From: Aureibaculum marinum
Lineage (GTDB): Bacteria; Bacteroidota; Bacteroidia; Flavobacteriales; Flavobacteriaceae
Length of the DNA: 64,000 nucleotides
Assembly (NCBI RefSeq): GCF_003813905.1
Contig: NZ_RPFJ01000015.1
Location: 35,837-99,836 of the forward strand
Reading direction: 5' to 3'
The notes beneath the pieces are model-generated. The model made no database searches, was not told the origin of the DNA, and saw only the letters and a program-made list of their open reading frames with translations. Positions within the stretch are counted from its first letter, which is position 1. Each line of letters begins with the position of its first letter. Shown in pieces: positions 1 to 11,200 of this stretch. Position numbers and translations under genes: made by a program.

Positions 1-1476
1 GTATTTTTTATTTTTATAAGTAATTATATTATTATCTATGTTTATAGTATTTGGACTTAAAGGTATTAAAAAACTACCATCAATTAAACTAATTAAAGCA
101 GTTTTGTTGTCTTTTTTTGCAAGAACAAATATAGATTTATTGTAATCTTTAATTTGATCATATTCTGTAGGTATAAACTTTGTACCTTTATACATTAAGC
201 CCATCATACCATTTGAAGTTATTTTATTATAATTATAATTGTAATTCAAATTCTGAATAAAACTAACGTTACTATAAATAAGATCGCCTTTATAATTATA
301 TATATCAGAAAATCTACTATCTGGTAAATTTCCTTTTATATAATTTGAGTTTAAGTCTAAATATTTATACTTTGCGGGAATCATTAATTTTCCAGATTCG
401 GTGTTTACAGCTCCTCTTAAATCGTTTATTTTAACTACTGTTACGTTTTTAGTAATGTAACTGTTTACTTCATCATAAGGTGTAAAGTCAAATTGTTTAT
501 TATAAAGAATATCAATAAATGTTTTTTTTGTACCTGATGTTAGTAAATAATAATTGTTTGATAGCAATTTTATGGCATCGTAGGCAGGTTTAATTAAATA
601 TTTCTTAAATATAATGTTGTATAAACCCCATTTCCCATTTTGCTTTATAATAAAAAAATTGCCATTATAATTTTTATCTATAGCATCAAACGTAATAGGG
701 GTAATGCTATTACCATTTTTATCAATAATACCGAATTTTCCATTTTTTTCGACTAAAATATATTTAAAGTAGTAATCTAATTTAGAGGTTGAAGTATATT
801 TATTTCCAAAAACCTTTTTACCATCACTATAGATTATATTATCTACTCCATTTTTACTTACTAAAAACCAATTGTATTGTTGGTAATAATTTATTTGGTC
901 GTATTTTATGGGTAAAAGCACTTCGCCATCACTACTAAGAATACCATAAAAACCATTCTCTTTAACTTTAAAATAAATGTCTTCAATAGTAATTTCATCA
1001 TAAGATTCTTTCAATAGCTTATTGCCATAATAATCAAAAAGATAATATTTACCATTTTTGCTAGCTGTGTAAATATTGTAATTACTATTGTAATATAAAT
1101 TAGAGTATTCAAAAGGGATTAATATATTTCCTTTAGAATCTATAACACCTTGTTCGTTGTAGCCTAGGGAAGCTTTTATTCTATCTCTTGTAGAGCCGTA
1201 AGAATTAATTGAATAGAAAATTGGTTTTACTAAAACGTTACCAGCTTTATCTTTCAGACCATATTTTGACGAGTTTTTACCTTTAAAAATTAAAAGACTA
1301 TTATCTATTTCGCCAGTCACAATATCAGCTGTATTTTTTTGATAGTACTGATTTACGTTTTCAACATCAGTACTTTCTATAACGGTTTCTTCCACTTCTA
1401 TTACTTCAATTACTTCTTCTTGTGAGAAACCAATAATGGAACTGAATAGTGTAATGACAAAGATTGTTTTTTTCAT
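1..1476 (-). CDS. WG-repeat secreted protein (C-terminus cut by window edge)
   Basis: The frame is open from the ATG at 1476 to the window edge, giving 492 codons without a stop, so the C-terminus lies outside. The first 19 residues (MKKTIFVITLFSSIIGFSQ) form a Sec signal peptide. An acidic stretch follows, then repeated units of the form KYGLKDKAGNVLVKPIFYSI and GVIDSKGNILIPFEY. These are WG (KWG Leptospira-type) repeats, in which a turn with Gly-Asp/Lys is followed by a hydrophobic 'I-P-x-x-Y/F' strand. Proteins of this family are predicted beta-rich and surface or periplasmic; their function is not established. It lies 31 bp downstream of asnS on the same strand. Family assignment is confident, function unknown. 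Confidence 0.8.
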   Translation of the reverse strand, partial: MKKTIFVITLFSSIIGFSQEEVIEVIEVEETVIESTDVENVNQYYQKNTADIVTGEIDNSLLIFKGKNSSKYGLKDKAGNVLVKPIFYSINSYGSTRDRIKASLGYNEQGVIDSKGNILIPFEYSNLYYNSNYNIYTASKNGKYYLFDYYGNKLLKESYDEITIEDIYFKVKENGFYGILSSDGEVLLPIKYDQINYYQQYNWFLVSKNGVDNIIYSDGKKVFGNKYTSTSKLDYYFKYILVEKNGKFGIIDKNGNSITPITFDAIDKNYNGNFFIIKQNGKWGLYNIIFKKYLIKPAYDAIKLLSNNYYLLTSGTKKTFIDILYNKQFDFTPYDEVNSYITKNVTVVKINDLRGAVNTESGKLMIPAKYKYLDLNSNYIKGNLPDSRFSDIYNYKGDLIYSNVSFIQNLNYNYNYNKITSNGMMGLMYKGTKFIPTEYDQIKDYNKSIFVLAKKDNKTALISLIDGSFLIPLSPNTINIDNNIITYKNKKY

Positions 1477-1507
1477 ATATTTAATTTAAGTAAAACTCGA
1501 TTTAAAT

Positions 1508-2938
1508 TTAAAATTCGGCATTCTGTGGTGTTCTAGGAAACGGAATAACATCTCTTATATTACCCATACCCGTTGTAAATTGTACCAAACGTTCAAAACC
1601 AAGTCCGAAACCTGAATGGACAGCTGTTCCAAATTTACGTAAATCTAAATACCACCACAATTCCTTTTCGTCAATACCTAGAGTTTTAATTTTTTCTTTA
1701 AGCACATCTAAACGTTCTTCACGCTGTGAACCACCTACAATTTCTCCAATACCAGGAAATAGTACATCCATGGCCCTAACAGTTTTACCATCATCATTTA
1801 AACGCATATAAAATGCTTTTATGTTTGCAGGGTAATCAAAAAGTATAACTGGACATTTAAAATGTTTTTCAACCAGATATCTTTCATGTTCACTTTGTAA
1901 GTCTGCTCCCCATTCATTAATAATAAATTGAAATTTTTTCTTTTTGTTAGGTTTACAATTTCTTAAAATATCAATTGCTTCTGTATAAGTAACACGTTTA
2001 AAATTGTTGTCAACAACAAAATTCAACTTTTCAAGTAGTGTCATTTCACTACGTTGTTGTTGCGGTTTAGATTGTTCTTCTTTTGTATAACGTTGGTCTA
2101 AAAATTCTAAATCGTCTTTACAGTTTTCTAAAACATATTTAATAACGTTTTTTATAAAATCTTCAGCTAAATCCATATTAGCATCTAAATCATAGAATGC
2201 CATTTCTGGTTCAATCATCCAAAATTCAGCTAAATGACGAGTAGTATTTGAATTTTCTGCTCTAAAAGTAGGACCAAAAGTATATACTTTACCTAATGCC
2301 ATTGCATAGGTTTCTGCTTCTAATTGACCAGATACGGTTAAATTAGTTTCTTTTCCAAAAAAATCTCTAGTATAATCTACATTTCCATTTTCGTCCTTTT
2401 GTATTTTTTCAGGATTCATAGTGGTTACCCTAAACATTTCTCCTGCACCTTCGGCGTCAGATCCGGTAATTATTGGAGCATGGAAATTATAGAATCCGTT
2501 TTCAGTGAAGTATTTATGAACAGCAAAAGATAGTGCAGAACGTACACGCATTACAGCACTAAATGTATTAGTTCTTACTCTTAGGTGAGCATTTTCACGT
2601 AAAAACTCGAAACTATGTTTTTTTGGTTGAATAGGATATTCTTCAGGATTAGAATCTCCTAAAATTTCAATATTTTTTACTTCAATTTCAATACGTTGTC
2701 CTTTACCTAGACTTTCTTTTAATATACCAGAGATGCTAATTGCAGCACCAGTAGTAATACGTTTTAGGATGTTTTCATCCGTATTTTCAAAATCTACTAC
2801 GCATTGAATGTTATTTATTGTAGAGCCGTCATTTAACGCAATAAATCTATTTGCTCTGAATGTGCGAACCCAACCTTTAACTGTTACTTCTTGTAAAAAT
2901 GTTTCTTCTTGTAATAACTCAGCAATACTCTTTTGCAT
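1508..2938 (-). CDS. asnS: Asparagine-tRNA ligase
   Basis: Class IIb aminoacyl-tRNA synthetase of 476 residues that charges tRNA-Asn in the cytoplasm. The N-terminal OB-fold anticodon-binding domain is visible ([20 protein letters not shown], about residues 20-40). Class II motif 2 appears as [20 protein letters not shown] near residues 230-250, and motif 3 as [15 protein letters not shown] near residue 440, with the typical C-terminus [10 protein letters not shown] Lys-rich insertion near residue 290-330 is usual for bacteroidotal AsnRS. Length matches the family. A TAnnTTTG box lies 23 bp upstream of the start. It is probably a single-gene unit, with rfbA 70 bp upstream on the same strand. 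Confidence 0.96.
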   Translation of the reverse strand: MQKSIAELLQEETFLQEVTVKGWVRTFRANRFIALNDGSTINNIQCVVDFENTDENILKRITTGAAISISGILKESLGKGQRIEIEVKNIEILGDSNPEEYPIQPKKHSFEFLRENAHLRVRTNTFSAVMRVRSALSFAVHKYFTENGFYNFHAPIITGSDAEGAGEMFRVTTMNPEKIQKDENGNVDYTRDFFGKETNLTVSGQLEAETYAMALGKVYTFGPTFRAENSNTTRHLAEFWMIEPEMAFYDLDANMDLAEDFIKNVIKYVLENCKDDLEFLDQRYTKEEQSKPQQQRSEMTLLEKLNFVVDNNFKRVTYTEAIDILRNCKPNKKKKFQFIINEWGADLQSEHERYLVEKHFKCPVILFDYPANIKAFYMRLNDDGKTVRAMDVLFPGIGEIVGGSQREERLDVLKEKIKTLGIDEKELWWYLDLRKFGTAVHSGFGLGFERLVQFTTGMGNIRDVIPFPRTPQNAEF

Positions 2939-2960
2939 TTTCTTAAAAATTAATGAGATG

Positions 2961-2968
2961 CAAAGATA
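2961..2968 (-). promoter_or_regulatory. -7 box upstream of asnS
   Basis: Read on the minus strand this is TATCTTTG, a perfect match to the Bacteroidota -7 consensus TAnnTTTG, 23 bp before the asnS ATG. I see no good TTTG -33 partner, so the call rests on the -7 box and position only. Confidence 0.5.
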
Positions 2969-3007
2969 ACGATAGATTTTAGAAATTAGAATGAAGTAAA
3001 AATTAAT

Positions 3008-3883
3008 TTAATCGTGTTGCTTATGAGTAAGAATATTCATTAAATATTCTCCATAACCACTTTTTAAAAGAGGTTCAGCTATTTTCTTGAGCTGGTTGGC
3101 AGAAATAAATCTTTTTTTATAGGCAACTTCTTCAATGCAACCTATTTTTAAGCCTTGTCTCTCCTCAATAACTTGTACAAATTGTTGGGCTTGCATTAAG
3201 GATTGAAAGGTGCCTGTATCTAACCATGCAGTTCCTCTGTTAAGGATACTTACATTTAAATTATTTTGTTTTAAATAAACCTTATTTACGTCAGTTATTT
3301 CGTATTCTCCTCGTGCCGAGGGTTTTAATTTTTGAGCAATATCTACAACACTGTTGTCATAAAAATAAATTCCAGGAACGGCAAAATTAGATTTTGGATG
3401 CTCTGGTTTTTCTTCTATAGAAAGAGCTTTATTATTACTGTCAAATTCTACAACACCATAGCGTTTTGGATCATTAACATGGTAGGCAAAAATGGTTCCT
3501 CCTTCATTTTTTGTAGCATCCATTAACGCTTTATGAAATCCTGTTCCATAAAAAATGTTATCACCTAAAACTAAGGCCACGCTATCATTTCCTATAAATT
3601 CTTTGCCGATAACAAATGCTTGAGCCAAACCATTTGGAACTTCTTGAACTTTGTATTGAAAATTACAACCTAATTGTTTACCATCTCCTAATAATCTTTC
3701 AAATAACGGTAAGTCATGAGGTGTAGAAATAATTAAAATATCTTTGATGCCTGCTAACATAAGCGTAGATAATGGATAATATATCATGGGCTTGTCGTAA
3801 ATAGGCATTAACTGTTTGCTTACTGCTAATGTTAGTGGATGTAACCTAGTACCGCTTCCTCCTGCTAAAATAATTCCCTTCAT
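3008..3883 (-). CDS. rfbA: Glucose-1-phosphate thymidylyltransferase
   Basis: Makes dTDP-glucose from glucose-1-phosphate and dTTP, the first step to dTDP-rhamnose and related deoxysugars for surface polysaccharide. At 291 residues it has the standard RmlA length. The nucleotide-binding signature [16 protein letters not shown] spans residues 3-18, followed by [18 protein letters not shown]. The catalytic and sugar-binding region [10 protein letters not shown] is near residue 105, with [20 protein letters not shown] near 157-176 and [15 protein letters not shown] residues near 216-224. It starts 6 bp after the stop of the upstream MMPL gene, so the two are probably co-transcribed. The other rml genes are not in this window. 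Confidence 0.95.
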   Translation of the reverse strand: MKGIILAGGSGTRLHPLTLAVSKQLMPIYDKPMIYYPLSTLMLAGIKDILIISTPHDLPLFERLLGDGKQLGCNFQYKVQEVPNGLAQAFVIGKEFIGNDSVALVLGDNIFYGTGFHKALMDATKNEGGTIFAYHVNDPKRYGVVEFDSNNKALSIEEKPEHPKSNFAVPGIYFYDNSVVDIAQKLKPSARGEYEITDVNKVYLKQNNLNVSILNRGTAWLDTGTFQSLMQAQQFVQVIEERQGLKIGCIEEVAYKKRFISANQLKKIAEPLLKSGYGEYLMNILTHKQHD

Positions 3884-3889
3884 GATAAT

Positions 3890-6286
3890 TTAATTTTTTT
3901 CTTTTAAATTTTGAGTGATGTCGTCACCTTCTTCATCGGTTAAAATTTGAATAGGTGGCTTTTTAAACTCTTTTTTATTTGCAATGCGATTTTCTAATGC
4001 TAATAATAACGAAGGAAGTAATAATAAATTAGATACCATAGCAAATAATAATGTTACAGAAACCAGTCCACCAAGAGCAATGGTACCTCCAAAGCTGGAT
4101 ACGATAAATACTAAAAATCCAAAAAATAAAACAATGGAAGTGTAGAACATACTAATTCCGGTTTCTCGTAAAGCGTTAAAAACGGATTTTTTTATTTTCC
4201 AGTTATTGGCTTGTAATTCTTGTCTGTATTTTGCTAAAAAATGTATAGTATCATCGACAGAAATTCCGAAAGCGATACTAAAAACTAAAATGGTTGAAGG
4301 TTTTATAGGTACACCTAAATATCCCATAAGACCAGCGGTAACTAACAGTGGTAAAATGTTTGGAAGTAATGATATTACAATCATTTTAAATGATTTAAAC
4401 ATCCAAGCCATAAAAATAGAAATAATAAGAATTGCCAAAGATAATGATACGACTAAATTTCTAATTAGGTAATTAGTACCTTTTAAAAATACTAATGCTT
4501 TTCCTGTTATGGTTACCGTATATTTTTCTGCAGGTAAAACTTTATCAATTCTAGCTTGTAAGCGTTCTTCAATTCGTTCCATTTTATCCGTGCCAATATC
4601 TTTCATAAAGGTAGTTATTCTAGCATATTGTCCGGTAGAATCAACAAAATTATTTAATAAATCAGCATTGGAATTAGAGTTTTTTGCGTATGATAATATA
4701 AAATTTTGTTCTTGTGACGTTGGTAACTGATAGTATTTAGGATTACCATTATAATAAGCTTGTTTAGAATACTTAACTACATTTAGTATAGAAACCGTAG
4801 GAGAAAGTTCTGGGATTTCATCTATAATCTCTACAAGTTCATCCATTCGTTTTAGTGTAGAAAGTTTCATTACTCCTTTTTTTCGTTTGGTATCAATAAT
4901 GATTTCCAAAGGCATAATACCGCCAAATTCTTTTTCAAAAAATACGATGTCTTTATAGAAAGGTTTTCCTTTGGGCATATCTTCAATTAAACTGCCTGAT
5001 ACACGAATCATATAAACACCTATAATACTAAAAATAATTATTACAACTGTAGTAATAAAAACGGTGATGCGTTTATGACGAACAGTACGTTCCATCCAAC
5101 TTACGATTTTGTCTACCCAGCGTTTTTCCAGATGTTTTAAGTGTTTATATTTTGGTTTGGGTAAAAAACTATATATAATAGGAATTATTAATAAAGACAG
5201 AATAAAAATGGCAAGTATATTTACTGAAGCGATAATACCAAATTCATTTAGTAATTTACTTTTAGTAAATATAAAAGTGGCAAAACCAGAAGCTGTTGTA
5301 ACATTAGTCATTAATGTAGCATTACCAATTTTGGAAATTACACGTTGTAAAGACTTTGCTTGATTGCCGTGTTCTCGAATTTCTTGCTGATATTTATTAA
5401 TTAGGAATATACAATTAGGAACACCTATTACAATAATAAGAGGAGGAATTAGTGCTGTTAGTACAGTAATTTCATAACCAAATAATCCTATAAAACCAAA
5501 AGCCCAAACTACGCCAATGCTAACTACAAGCATAGTAATTAGAGTAGCTCTGTGTGATCTAAAAAAGAAAAAGAAAAGAATTGAAGTTACTGCAAGAGCC
5601 AGAATAACAAAAATACCAATTTCATCAGTTATGCTCTTTGAATTCATTGTTCTGATGTATGGCATACCTGATACCTTTACATCAATATTGTTATCTTGTT
5701 CAAACTTTTCTATTGCAGGATTTAAAACTTTTAAAATAAATTTTTCACGCTCTGCTGTATTTACGATATCTTTTTTTACATAGATAACTGTTCTAATAGT
5801 TCCAGTATTTTTATTAAACAGAAAATTATCAAAAAAAGGTAAATTTTCGAAAAGGTCTTTTTTTATTTCTTTTACTTCTTTATCACTAGTTGGTTTATTG
5901 TTGTAAATAGGTTTAACGTCAAAACGTTGATTTTCTGTGTCTTTATATAATTTTTTAACATCGCCTATTGATACTGTAAAATCAATTTGAGGTAAGGTAT
6001 CTAACTGTTTTGAAAGAGCATTCCAATTATTAAACTTTTCTGCAGTAAAAATTGTAGAATCCTTAGTAGCTAAGATTATTAAATTGCCTTCTTCTCCAAA
6101 GATTTTTAAAAATTTATTATACTCTAAATTAACTTCGTGATTTTTTGGGAGTAAATTGGCTTCGGTATGAGAAAAACGAATATTTTTCATTTGCGTTGCC
6201 AGCAAATATGTAATAACAGCGAGAACTATTAATATTGGAATTCTTCCTTTAATAATAAAACGAGAAATATAGGCCCAAAATGTCAT
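3890..6286 (-). CDS. MMPL/RND-family exporter protein
   Basis: A 798-residue inner-membrane protein with the duplicated RND layout. There is a TM helix at residues 14-30, a periplasmic loop to about 220, a five-helix bundle (about 225-385), and a helix at about 405-425. A second loop runs to about 610 and a second helix bundle covers about 615-765. The second bundle contains the conserved segment FSIAFGISVDDTIHFLAKYR, whose Asp-Asp pair is typical of proton-coupled MMPL/SSD proteins. This group is shorter than AcrB-type pumps (about 1000 residues) and resembles lipid or hopanoid exporters. The substrate cannot be read from the sequence. It is followed by rfbA after 6 bp. Confidence 0.85.
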   Translation of the reverse strand: MTFWAYISRFIIKGRIPILIVLAVITYLLATQMKNIRFSHTEANLLPKNHEVNLEYNKFLKIFGEEGNLIILATKDSTIFTAEKFNNWNALSKQLDTLPQIDFTVSIGDVKKLYKDTENQRFDVKPIYNNKPTSDKEVKEIKKDLFENLPFFDNFLFNKNTGTIRTVIYVKKDIVNTAEREKFILKVLNPAIEKFEQDNNIDVKVSGMPYIRTMNSKSITDEIGIFVILALAVTSILFFFFFRSHRATLITMLVVSIGVVWAFGFIGLFGYEITVLTALIPPLIIVIGVPNCIFLINKYQQEIREHGNQAKSLQRVISKIGNATLMTNVTTASGFATFIFTKSKLLNEFGIIASVNILAIFILSLLIIPIIYSFLPKPKYKHLKHLEKRWVDKIVSWMERTVRHKRITVFITTVVIIIFSIIGVYMIRVSGSLIEDMPKGKPFYKDIVFFEKEFGGIMPLEIIIDTKRKKGVMKLSTLKRMDELVEIIDEIPELSPTVSILNVVKYSKQAYYNGNPKYYQLPTSQEQNFILSYAKNSNSNADLLNNFVDSTGQYARITTFMKDIGTDKMERIEERLQARIDKVLPAEKYTVTITGKALVFLKGTNYLIRNLVVSLSLAILIISIFMAWMFKSFKMIVISLLPNILPLLVTAGLMGYLGVPIKPSTILVFSIAFGISVDDTIHFLAKYRQELQANNWKIKKSVFNALRETGISMFYTSIVLFFGFLVFIVSSFGGTIALGGLVSVTLLFAMVSNLLLLPSLLLALENRIANKKEFKKPPIQILTDEEGDDITQNLKEKN

Positions 6287-6315
6287 TAAAAAAGTATGTA
6301 AATTTATAATGCGAG

Positions 6316-6323
6316 CAAAGGTA
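6316..6323 (-). promoter_or_regulatory. -7 box upstream of the MMPL exporter gene
   Basis: Minus-strand TACCTTTG matches TAnnTTTG 29 bp before the start codon at 6286. No clear TTTG -33 box is present at the usual spacing. Confidence 0.45.
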
Positions 6324-6410
6324 ATAATTTATTAACGGCATTGAAGAAAACTCTCAGAAATTGTTCGGTTTTAAATCTTAAAGTTTTCAAAAACAGCTAA
6401 TTTGTAAAAA

Positions 6411-6442
6411 AAAAAGCACTTCGTATAAAGGAAGTGCTTTTT
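6411..6442 (-). terminator. Intrinsic terminator after pyrH-frr
   Basis: Arms AAAAAGCACTTC (6411-6422) and GAAGTGCTTTTT (6431-6442) pair perfectly around an 8-nt loop. On the minus strand the stem is followed by a T-run. It lies about 20 bp after the frr stop. Confidence 0.85.
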
Positions 6443-6461
6443 TATTTTTTACGACAGTAAG

Positions 6462-7016
6462 TTAAATTGTCATAATCTCTTTTTCTTTCACCTCATAAAG
6501 GTTATCAACAATTTTAATATACTTATCCGTTAATTCTTGAATATCTGCAATTGCAGTTTTTTCTAAATCTTCAGAAATGTCTAATTTTTTTATTTCATGA
6601 TTGGCATCTCTTCGAGCATTTCTGATACTAATTTTGTCATTTTCAGTTTCGGCTTTAGCTTGTTTTGCTAAGCTTTTACGACGTTCTTCTGTTAATACTG
6701 GAACATTGATAATAATATTTTCACCATTATTCATCGGGTTGAACCCTAAATTTGCAAGCATTATGCCTTTTTCAATTTCTTGCAACATTCCTTTTTCCCA
6801 TGGTTGCACACTCAGTGTACGGGCATCTGGGGTATTAATATTGGCTACTTGGTTTAAAGGCGTTTGAGAACCGTAGTAATCAACCATAACACTTCTAAGC
6901 ATAACGGGAGAAGCTTTACCTGCTCTTATGTTTGCTAATTCTTTATTCAGATGTTCTACTGCATTCTCCATTTGCTCTTTGGCAGTATCAATGATAAATT
7001 GTAATTCTTCGTTCAT
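6462..7016 (-). CDS. frr: Ribosome recycling factor
   Basis: Splits the post-termination ribosome together with EF-G. The length of 184 residues is the normal family length. Family sequences are visible at LNKELANIRAGKASPVML (residues about 23-40), DYYGSQTPLNQVANINTPDARTL and RRKSLAKQAKAETENDK. The gene begins 12 bp after the stop of pyrH on the same strand, the common pyrH-frr arrangement, and ends before a strong terminator. Confidence 0.97.
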   Translation of the reverse strand: MNEELQFIIDTAKEQMENAVEHLNKELANIRAGKASPVMLRSVMVDYYGSQTPLNQVANINTPDARTLSVQPWEKGMLQEIEKGIMLANLGFNPMNNGENIIINVPVLTEERRKSLAKQAKAETENDKISIRNARRDANHEIKKLDISEDLEKTAIADIQELTDKYIKIVDNLYEVKEKEIMTI

Positions 7017-7028
7017 AACTAAACAATT

Positions 7029-7742
7029 CTAAATTTCTATATCAACTTTTGTTCCAATATTTTCTCCAGAAAGTAATTTCATTAAATTGCCTTCTTTATT
7101 CATATCAAATATAATAATTGGCAATTCATTTTCTTCACTTAAGGTAAAAGCTGTCATGTCCATTACTTTTAGGCCTTTGTTCATAACATCTTTAAATGTA
7201 ATATTTTCAAACTTAACTGCATTGGTGTTTTTTTCAGGATCTGAAGTGTATACACCATCAACACGAGTGCCTTTTAGAATTACATCAGAATCAATTTCAA
7301 TAGCCCTTAAAACAGCAGCGGTATCAGTTGTAAAGTATGGGTTGCCAGTCCCTGCTCCAAAAATAACAACTCTTCCTTTTTCTAAGTGTCTTACAGCTCT
7401 TCGTTTTATGTAGGGTTCAGCAATTTGTTCCATTTTTATTGCTGTTAATAAACGTGTTTGAATATCAATATCTTCCAGTGCACTTTGTAAGGCTAACCCA
7501 TTAATTACCGTTGCTAGCATGCCCATGTAATCTCCCTGAACTCTATCCATTCCATTTCCTGCAGCGGATAAGCCCCTAAATATATTTCCACCACCAATTA
7601 CTATTGCTACTTCGATACCTTGGTCCACAGCGGCTTTTATGTCCTGGGCATATTGAGTTAACCTTGCAGAGTCAATTCCAAATTGTTTATCACCCATTAA
7701 GGCTTCTCCACTTAATTTTAATAGAATTCTTTTGTATTGCAT
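7029..7742 (-). CDS. pyrH: UMP kinase
   Basis: Phosphorylates UMP to UDP in pyrimidine nucleotide synthesis. The chosen start ([17 protein letters not shown]) gives 237 residues, the family length. A longer reading frame from an ATG at 7802 adds 20 residues, but that ATG lies upstream of a perfect -7 box at 7785-7792 and would not be transcribed from it. Visible motifs are KLSGEALMG at the N-terminus, [25 protein letters not shown] and KGTRVDGVY, all of the amino-acid-kinase fold. It forms an operon with frr. Confidence 0.96.
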   Translation of the reverse strand: MQYKRILLKLSGEALMGDKQFGIDSARLTQYAQDIKAAVDQGIEVAIVIGGGNIFRGLSAAGNGMDRVQGDYMGMLATVINGLALQSALEDIDIQTRLLTAIKMEQIAEPYIKRRAVRHLEKGRVVIFGAGTGNPYFTTDTAAVLRAIEIDSDVILKGTRVDGVYTSDPEKNTNAVKFENITFKDVMNKGLKVMDMTAFTLSEENELPIIIFDMNKEGNLMKLLSGENIGTKVDIEI

Positions 7743-7784
7743 ATTGTGCTTTTCAGTTAATGAGATTTCTCTCTTCGCGGGTGA

Positions 7785-7792
7785 CAAATATA
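7785..7792 (-). promoter_or_regulatory. -7 box upstream of pyrH
   Basis: Minus-strand TATATTTG matches TAnnTTTG 42 bp before the pyrH ATG at 7742. Its position argues against the upstream ATG at 7802. A -33 element at normal spacing is not clear. Confidence 0.5.
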
Positions 7793-8032
7793 CAAATTTC
7801 AAGAATAAAATAGAGTTTTCAAAAAGTTACTTTTGTTAATATAATATAGTGAGTTCTTAGGTGTAATTATTATTGTTAAGTCAATTATGTTCTGTTGTTT
7901 TAAGGTCTACTTTGGTGATATATGATAAAATTAAATCTTTATTGTTAATTGTGACCAGAATATTATAATAAATTCATTAATGTGTTTTGTTTATTTTGAC
8001 TCTTTAGTCAGTTACTCTTTTTTTAAACAGGC

Positions 8033-8048
8033 ATTCAATCGTTTGCAT
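8033..8048. promoter_or_regulatory. Possible auxiliary LacI-type operator
   Basis: ATTCAATCGTTTGCAT has a perfect right half (GTTTGCAT) and a left half matching ATGCAAAC at 6 of 8 positions. Its centre is 118 bp upstream of the centre of the strong operator at 8153-8164, a distance that would allow DNA looping by a tetrameric LacI-family repressor. The site is inferred. Confidence 0.35.
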
Positions 8049-8152
8049 GAAATAAGTGTTTCTTTTTGTGTTGATAAAATTTAGCAATCACTATTAGATT
8101 TAAACACTCATAAATTCAATGAATTATAGATTGGTAAAATTTGATTTTTAAC

Positions 8153-8190
8153 GCAAACGTTTGCATAAATAAAAAATATATTTATCTTTG
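8153..8190 (+). promoter_or_regulatory. susC promoter with LacI-type operator over the -33 box
   Basis: The perfect 12-bp palindrome GCAAACGTTTGC (8153-8164) contains the -33 box TTTG (8160-8163). After 19 bp comes TATCTTTG (8183-8190), a perfect -7 box. The start codon is 32 bp further on. The same palindrome and layout recur at 18601-18643, and a copy lies in the leader of the lacI gene at 17438-18457. That regulator is therefore the obvious candidate ligand, and binding here would block the promoter directly. Confidence 0.85.
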
Positions 8191-8222
8191 TAAGAAATAG
8201 ATACTCCTGTAAATTTTAATTT

Positions 8223-11200
8223 ATGAAAAAACAAATTGAAAATTCCTTCGCGATTTTTAGAAAAAAGACAACTGTAAATGTGTCATTTTTTTTCTCCTTA
8301 ATATTTCTTTTTTCGGTTACCACAGCTTTTTCACAAAGTAAAGATGTTTCTGGAAAAGTTACTGATGGAGCTACTGGAGAACCTTTATTCGGGGTTAGTA
8401 TAGTTCTTAAAGGTTCTGTTAGAGGTGTTACTTCTGAAATGGACGGAACTTATAGTTTTGAGAATGTTTCTCCTGGTGATGTTTTAGTGTTTTCTTATAT
8501 TGGCTATAAACAGAAAGAGATTATAGTTGAAACTGAAAACAGTATAGATGTTAGGCTTGAATCTTTAACTGATGAATTGGATGAGGTAGTTGTGGTTGCT
8601 TATGGGGTTAAAAAGAAAATTAACATTACAGGGTCTGTTGTTTCTGTAAAAAGTGAAGATATTGATAAATCAAGTTTGCAAGATCCTATTTCTGTTTTGC
8701 AAGGTAGGGCAGCTGGTGTTCAGGTAATCTCTAATTCAGGAGCTCCTGGTGGAGGGATGTCTATAAAAGTGAGAGGTAATTCATCTTTAAATTCTGGTAA
8801 CTCTCCTCTTTATGTAATAGATGGTGTACCTGTAGAATCAAGTATGCTTTCTTCTTTAAACGGCACTGAAAATTTTGGATTGAACCCGTTAGCAGATATA
8901 AATCCTGGTGATATTGAATCTGTAGAAATTCTTAAAGATGCGGCGTCAACAGCAATATATGGTTCGCGTGCTGCCAATGGAGTAATTATGATAACTACTA
9001 AAAGAGGGGCTGCAGGTAAAGCACAAATAGATGTAAATGTTAATACTGGTGTTAGTGAAATTACTAGAACACTTAGTGTGTTAAATGCTTCTCAATATAG
9101 GCAAGTTATTATTGATTCTTATATGAATATGGACAATCCAACTACACCAAATGGTATTGTTTTAGATTCATTAAATCCTAAAAATAACGGAGATGTTAAT
9201 TGGCAAAAAGAATTGCTTAGAACAGCACCTCAATATAAAGTAAACTTGGCTGTAAGAGGTGGTTCGGAAGATATTAAATATGCTTGGAGTTCTTCGTTTC
9301 TAAATCAGGATGGTATTATTTTGAACTCAAATTATAAAAGGGTAACATCTAGATTAAATGTTGATTATAAAGCATCTGATAAATTAACTTTCGGGCAAAG
9401 TATTTCTTATACTCATGGTTTAAATAATAGAATAAATGCAGGAGGTACCAATAATTTAAGCATAATTCGTGAGCTGCTAGTTCGTCCTCCAATTTTTGCA
9501 ATGTATTTGCCTGATGGTTCTTATAATGGATATCAATTTGGTAGGAGAAACCCTGTTGGTCTTGCTGAGTTGGCTACACGAACAAACCAGAATAATCGAA
9601 TTATTGGAAGTCAATACTTTGAGTACGAAATACTAGATGGATTAAAATTAAGAAGTAATCTTAATTTGGATTATATTTCTATGAAAGAAGATGAATTTAT
9701 TCCTTCCACACTCGATTATAGAGAGGGTTATAATAGCGGTTCAGTGCGTGCTATTAACAATTTAACTTGGGGTAATGAAACTTTTTTAAGTTATAATACA
9801 TCATTAAATAAAAACCATAATTTGTCTGCACTTGCAGGTATGAGTTTTCAAAAATGGAAATATGAAAGAACTGGTTTAGACGGTATGTTTTTTGCTAGTG
9901 ATAATATAACAACCTTAAATGGGGCGGGTACAATCTCTAACCAAGAGGTAAATATTGTTACAGAGCACTCAATGTTATCTTATTTCGGAAGAATCTCTTA
10001 TAATTTTAAAGAAAAATATCTGTTCGAAGCTAATTTAAGAGCAGACGGATCTTCAAGATTTGGTAAGGACAAGCGTTTTGGTTATTTCCCATCAGCATCT
10101 GTAGGATGGCGTTTTTCTGAAGAACCCTTATTTGAAAATTTAAGTATTGTAAATGATGCAAAATTAAGATTTAGTATTGGTCAAACTGGTAATGAGGCAA
10201 TAGGTAATTACACTTCTCAAGGTGAATTTGTTGTAGGTGCTAATTATTTAGATAATTCGGGTGCAGCACCTTCAGTTATGCCGAACTCAGGGTTGTCATG
10301 GGAGACAACAACTCAATATAATGCTGGTTTAGATATTGCTCTCTTAAATAATAGAATAACATTTAACGCAGATGTTTATTTAAAAAGAACTGAAGATTTA
10401 CTTTATAATGTACCTATACCAAGAACAACAGGTTTTGCGTATGTAACACAAAATATTGGTAGTATTGAAAATAAAGGAATTGAGTTTTCTTTAAATTCTA
10501 GAAATCTTGTTGGTGATTTCAAATGGAATACAAGCTTTAATATTAGTTCAAATAAAAATAAAATAACTGACTTGCCAGACGATTTATTAACTAATGGTTT
10601 TATCCAAAATGGTAACTATCATATTTTAAAAGAAGGTTTGCCAATTGGTACATTTTACGGCTGGAAATTTAATGGTGTATATTCTAGAGATGAAGACAAT
10701 GTTAATGGAGTAACTAATGGAGCTCTTGGACAAGTTTATAAAGGAGGTGATCCTATTTGGGATGATATAAATGGAGATCATATTATCAATGAAGATGATA
10801 GGCAAGTAATAGGAGATGCTACACCAGATTTCTTTGGTGGAATAACAAATAATTTTTCTTACAAAGGACTTAGTTTAAGTGTTTTCTTCCAATTCTCATA
10901 TGGTAATGATATCTATAGTGAAATTAATCACCAAAGAAATTCAGTTGTTAGATATAATAACCTGTCAACTGATGCTTTAGATAGATGGAGAGAGCAGGGA
11001 GATGTGACTGATTTTCCAAAGCCAGTTAGAGACGATCCTTTGCAGTCAGATAGTAGAATTCAAAGTCGTTGGGTTGAGGATGGTTCTTATATAAAACTTA
11101 AAAATATTAATCTTAGCTATAACATACCTAATAGTGTTGTTACAAAATTAGGCCTTAGAAAATTAGAGGTTTATGCTTCCGCTCTTAACTTGATTACTTG

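Larger units (their letters stand above)
7803..8222. other. Intergenic region between pyrH and the glycan locus
   Basis: No reading frame, RNA gene or terminator was recognised in this 420-bp stretch. The left 230 bp show nothing. The right part holds a weak LacI-type half-palindrome (8033-8048) and the strong operator/promoter of the susC gene (8153-8190). Confidence 0.6.

Noticed and set aside
3332..3526. Small reading frames opposite rfbA, the MMPL gene, polA and other genes
   Set aside because: They are antisense shadows of confident genes, with no family similarity and no promoter.
7743..7802. Longer pyrH start at the ATG at 7802
   Set aside because: The extra 20 residues are not found in the family, and the ATG lies upstream of the -7 box at 7785-7792.
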